This document shows, piece after piece, positions 62,145-64,000 of a stretch of 64,000 nucleotides of DNA (position 1 is the first letter of the stretch; the number at the start of each line of letters is the position of its first letter). A model generated the notes under the pieces. The model saw only the letters and a list, made by a program, of their open reading frames with translations. It was not told where the DNA came from and did no database searches. Where the stretch lies: the NCBI GenBank assembly GCA_023458555.1, contig JAEWYS010000008.1:372001-436000 (forward strand), in the 5' to 3' direction. A program made the position numbers and the translations under genes. This DNA is from Bacteroidota bacterium. Its GTDB lineage: Bacteria; Bacteroidota; Bacteroidia; Cytophagales; Cytophagaceae.

Positions 62145-64000
62145 CTAATTATAAATCAGCCTAAACTCTACCCGTCTGTTCAAAAGCTTTCCCCGTTCTG
62201 AATTATTACTTGCAACGGGCTTCTGATCCCCGTATCCGGTAACCATAATTCTGGATGCATCTATACCCATATGTACAAGATACTCCTTCACCGCAGTAGC
62301 TCTTTTCTCCGACAGTACAGTATTATAGTCCTTATTGCCGGAGTTATCAGTATGACCGGCTATTTCAATTGATGCGCCAGGTTCATTTCTGATCAGCCTC
62401 ACCAGGCGGTTTAATTCAGGGTAAGATTCTTTTTTGAGACGATATTCATTCGGTGCAAAAAATATATTGTTAAGACGCACGGCAACACTTAAATCATTCA
62501 TTTCTTCAATAGAAACCATCTCTATATCCTTCTTTATTTCAAGATTCCTCTTCTCGTTACGCAAATCAATATAATTCGATACGGAATAATATCCTTTCAG
62601 TTCCGCAAAAAAGCCATAAAGTTCTTCATTGGGTAAAATTATATAAAACCTCCCATCGGCAGGATCGCTGTATATCCGGCCGAGCACTTCCCCGGTAGTC
62701 AGATTCTCAAGAATGATTTCTGCACATAAAGCCTTTCCGAAAACATCTATAATCTTACCTTCAATCTGGGTAAATGATCTGGTTACAGAAGTTTTCCCGA
62801 ATGAGGAAGTGTCTTTTCCGGTTATAATTTTGCCCCCTTTGAAAGCAACAATCCGGGCATCCGTAAAACCTTTCTCCCGAACATCTGCAAAAAGTGGATA
62901 AGCAGTTGACAGATCACGTTCATTACCGACTACATATCTGTATAGATCCTGATCTTTGTATTCACTTACAGCCAGTTCACTGAAAATAGATGAATCCGTT
63001 CCCAGAGGATATCTGGAAGTCATAAGCTCAACCTTATATGTCAGACTATCCGTATCCATATTACGCTGACCGACTCTGGTAGCCTCCGCCGCTCTTTCAG
63101 TCAATCCGGCCAACTGTGTATTTTTCTTATCTTTCGGCCCGATTTGTATTTTCCGGTGAACACATGCCTGACAGTCAGTTCTGGTGTCCAGGGTTTTTCC
63201 TTTCAGAGTCAGCACGACTTCAAACTCACCGTTTTGCTCATATACATGCAGGACGGAAATGCCTTCCGATTGTCCTCCGTCACCAAAATCCCAGTAATAG
63301 CTAGTCAGGCTGCAATTGGGTATATTCGCATTTTCTGCCCTAAACTCCATAAGCTTATCAGCCAGCATTTCGCCACCGATATCCATATGCGCCTGAGTTA
63401 GTTTCCGGACTTCAAAATCATACGATGCTTCGTTAAAAAATACGACTCCGGTAGTGGTATCGATTATATTCAGGTTGATTATATAATTGCCGGGGCGCTC
63501 ATAGCAGTGATTAATCTCAAGACCTCTTTTTCTGTTGCCATCACCCAGATCCCACTCATAGACCAGAGGAAGACTTTCATCATTTAATGTACCTTCTTCA
63601 AAAAATGTATAGCAAAAAGGATATTCCACCGGCTCTACACATTCCGGATGCAGGCTGGTAAAATAGTATATATCGTCATCCTGCCCGTTTTTCCGGTTTG
63701 ACGATAAATATCCGCTGGATTCATCCAGTCCTTCTGTATACCCAAAATCATCAAATGCCGAGTTAAACGGCGCTCCCAGATTTGTGGCCTTTTTCTGAAT
63801 CGAATCACCTATTCCGGGGGCAGCATATAAATCAAATTTGCCCAGCCCTCCCGGACGATCAGAAGAAAAATAAAGCACATTATCTTTACTTATGTAGGGG
63901 AAAGACTCATTACTGCTGGTATTTATGGCTGGTCCCATATTTTTGGGCTTCGTCCAGCGGCCATTTTGCTGGCGGGTAATGTACAAATCACTTTTACCGA
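62145..64000 (-). CDS. PD40-PKD-OmpA envelope protein (partial, runs off the window)
   Basis: The frame is open to the window edge, and the first TTG at 63986 is internal, so the start lies beyond 64000. Order of modules in the visible part: PD40 propeller blades (YITRQQNGRWTKPKNMGPAINTSSNESFPYIS, YFSSDRPGG), two PKD domains (YEWDLGDGNRKRGLEINHCYERPG; YYWDFGDGGQSEGISVLHVYEQNG), a linker with a carboxypeptidase-regulatory-like fold, and a C-terminal OmpA domain (NNIFFAPNEYRL, GHTDNSGNKDYNTVLSEKRATAV, NRRVEFRLIYN). A peptidoglycan-anchored outer-membrane protein, first of a three-gene operon with the unknown exported protein and the histidine kinase. Confidence 0.9.
   Translation of the reverse strand, partial: GKSDLYITRQQNGRWTKPKNMGPAINTSSNESFPYISKDNVLYFSSDRPGGLGKFDLYAAPGIGDSIQKKATNLGAPFNSAFDDFGYTEGLDESSGYLSSNRKNGQDDDIYYFTSLHPECVEPVEYPFCYTFFEEGTLNDESLPLVYEWDLGDGNRKRGLEINHCYERPGNYIINLNIIDTTTGVVFFNEASYDFEVRKLTQAHMDIGGEMLADKLMEFRAENANIPNCSLTSYYWDFGDGGQSEGISVLHVYEQNGEFEVVLTLKGKTLDTRTDCQACVHRKIQIGPKDKKNTQLAGLTERAAEATRVGQRNMDTDSLTYKVELMTSRYPLGTDSSIFSELAVSEYKDQDLYRYVVGNERDLSTAYPLFADVREKGFTDARIVAFKGGKIITGKDTSSFGKTSVTRSFTQIEGKIIDVFGKALCAEIILENLTTGEVLGRIYSDPADGRFYIILPNEELYGFFAELKGYYSVSNYIDLRNEKRNLEIKKDIEMVSIEEMNDLSVAVRLNNIFFAPNEYRLKKESYPELNRLVRLIRNEPGASIEIAGHTDNSGNKDYNTVLSEKRATAVKEYLVHMGIDASRIMVTGYGDQKPVASNNSERGKLLNRRVEFRLIYN

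Noticed and set aside
1..64000. Search for tRNA, rRNA, CRISPR arrays, transposases, phage or defence genes
   Set aside because: None seen by eye on either strand. The absence of tRNAs is not certain without a covariance search.

Overview
This 64 kb window is ordinary chromosome from a member of the Bacteroidota, most likely an aerobic, Cytophagia-like environmental bacterium (the class assignment is inference). Evidence for the phylum: FecR and STN proteins, the OmpA/PD40/PKD envelope proteins, DUF2807 and DUF4159 proteins, type IX secretion sorting domains on three secreted proteins (30139-33489, 41080-42774, 55581-57167), a propeller sensor kinase, genes with little Shine-Dalgarno signal, and promoters of the Bacteroidota TTG/TAnnTTTG type. 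No rRNA, tRNA, insertion sequence, phage gene or CRISPR array was seen.

Layout. 1-3265: 3' part of a FecR anti-sigma gene, an STN protein with thirteen ~16-residue repeats, and a DUF2807 lipoprotein. 3.7-11.9 kb: TPR-PD40-OmpA-SPOR envelope protein, class II photolyase, RluE-type pseudouridine synthase, POT peptide transporter, a disordered exported protein, an orphan ABC ATPase and a fatty-acid desaturase. 12.0-16.1 kb: DUF4159-rsmE pair, a 41-codon small ORF, a candidate non-coding RNA with its own promoter and terminator, and a glycosyltransferase/epimerase pair. 16.3-22.9 kb: NlpE/META lipoprotein, a second DnaE paired with DinB (probable mutagenic translesion cassette), and a PAS-LuxR regulator. 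22.9-28.6 kb: the prkA-yeaH-spoVR stress operon plus a small helical protein.

28.7-37.9 kb: dGTPase, a large T9SS-exported ELWxxDGT/PA14 protein, and an operon of PIG-L deacetylase, a 40-aa membrane peptide and a sodium:solute symporter. 38.1-46.3 kb: glutathione peroxidase, DUF1622 protein, a four-gene DUF1800-DUF1501-barrel-lipoprotein operon and an aldehyde dehydrogenase. 46.3-57.2 kb: housekeeping and repair genes (YheT hydrolase, DUF1232, Nudix, Fpg, FAD oxidoreductase, trmB, pfkB, TrpF-like protein, thioredoxin, mnmA), then a lipoprotein and a subtilisin. 57.2-64 kb: an L,D-transpeptidase, convergent with a tightly packed cluster of OmpA-PKD protein, unknown exported protein and propeller histidine kinase that looks like an envelope-sensing unit.

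Genes that seem to work together: DNA-damage response (photolyase, DnaE2-like/DinB, Fpg, dGTPase, Nudix); stress physiology (PrkA operon, Gpx); envelope and secretion (OmpA proteins, T9SS cargo, L,D-transpeptidase); sugar deacetylation and uptake (PIG-L/SSS). The least explained items are the ncRNA candidate at about 13718-13827, the micro-ORFs at 35309-35431, 13498-13623 and 21905-21961, and the STN-repeat protein.
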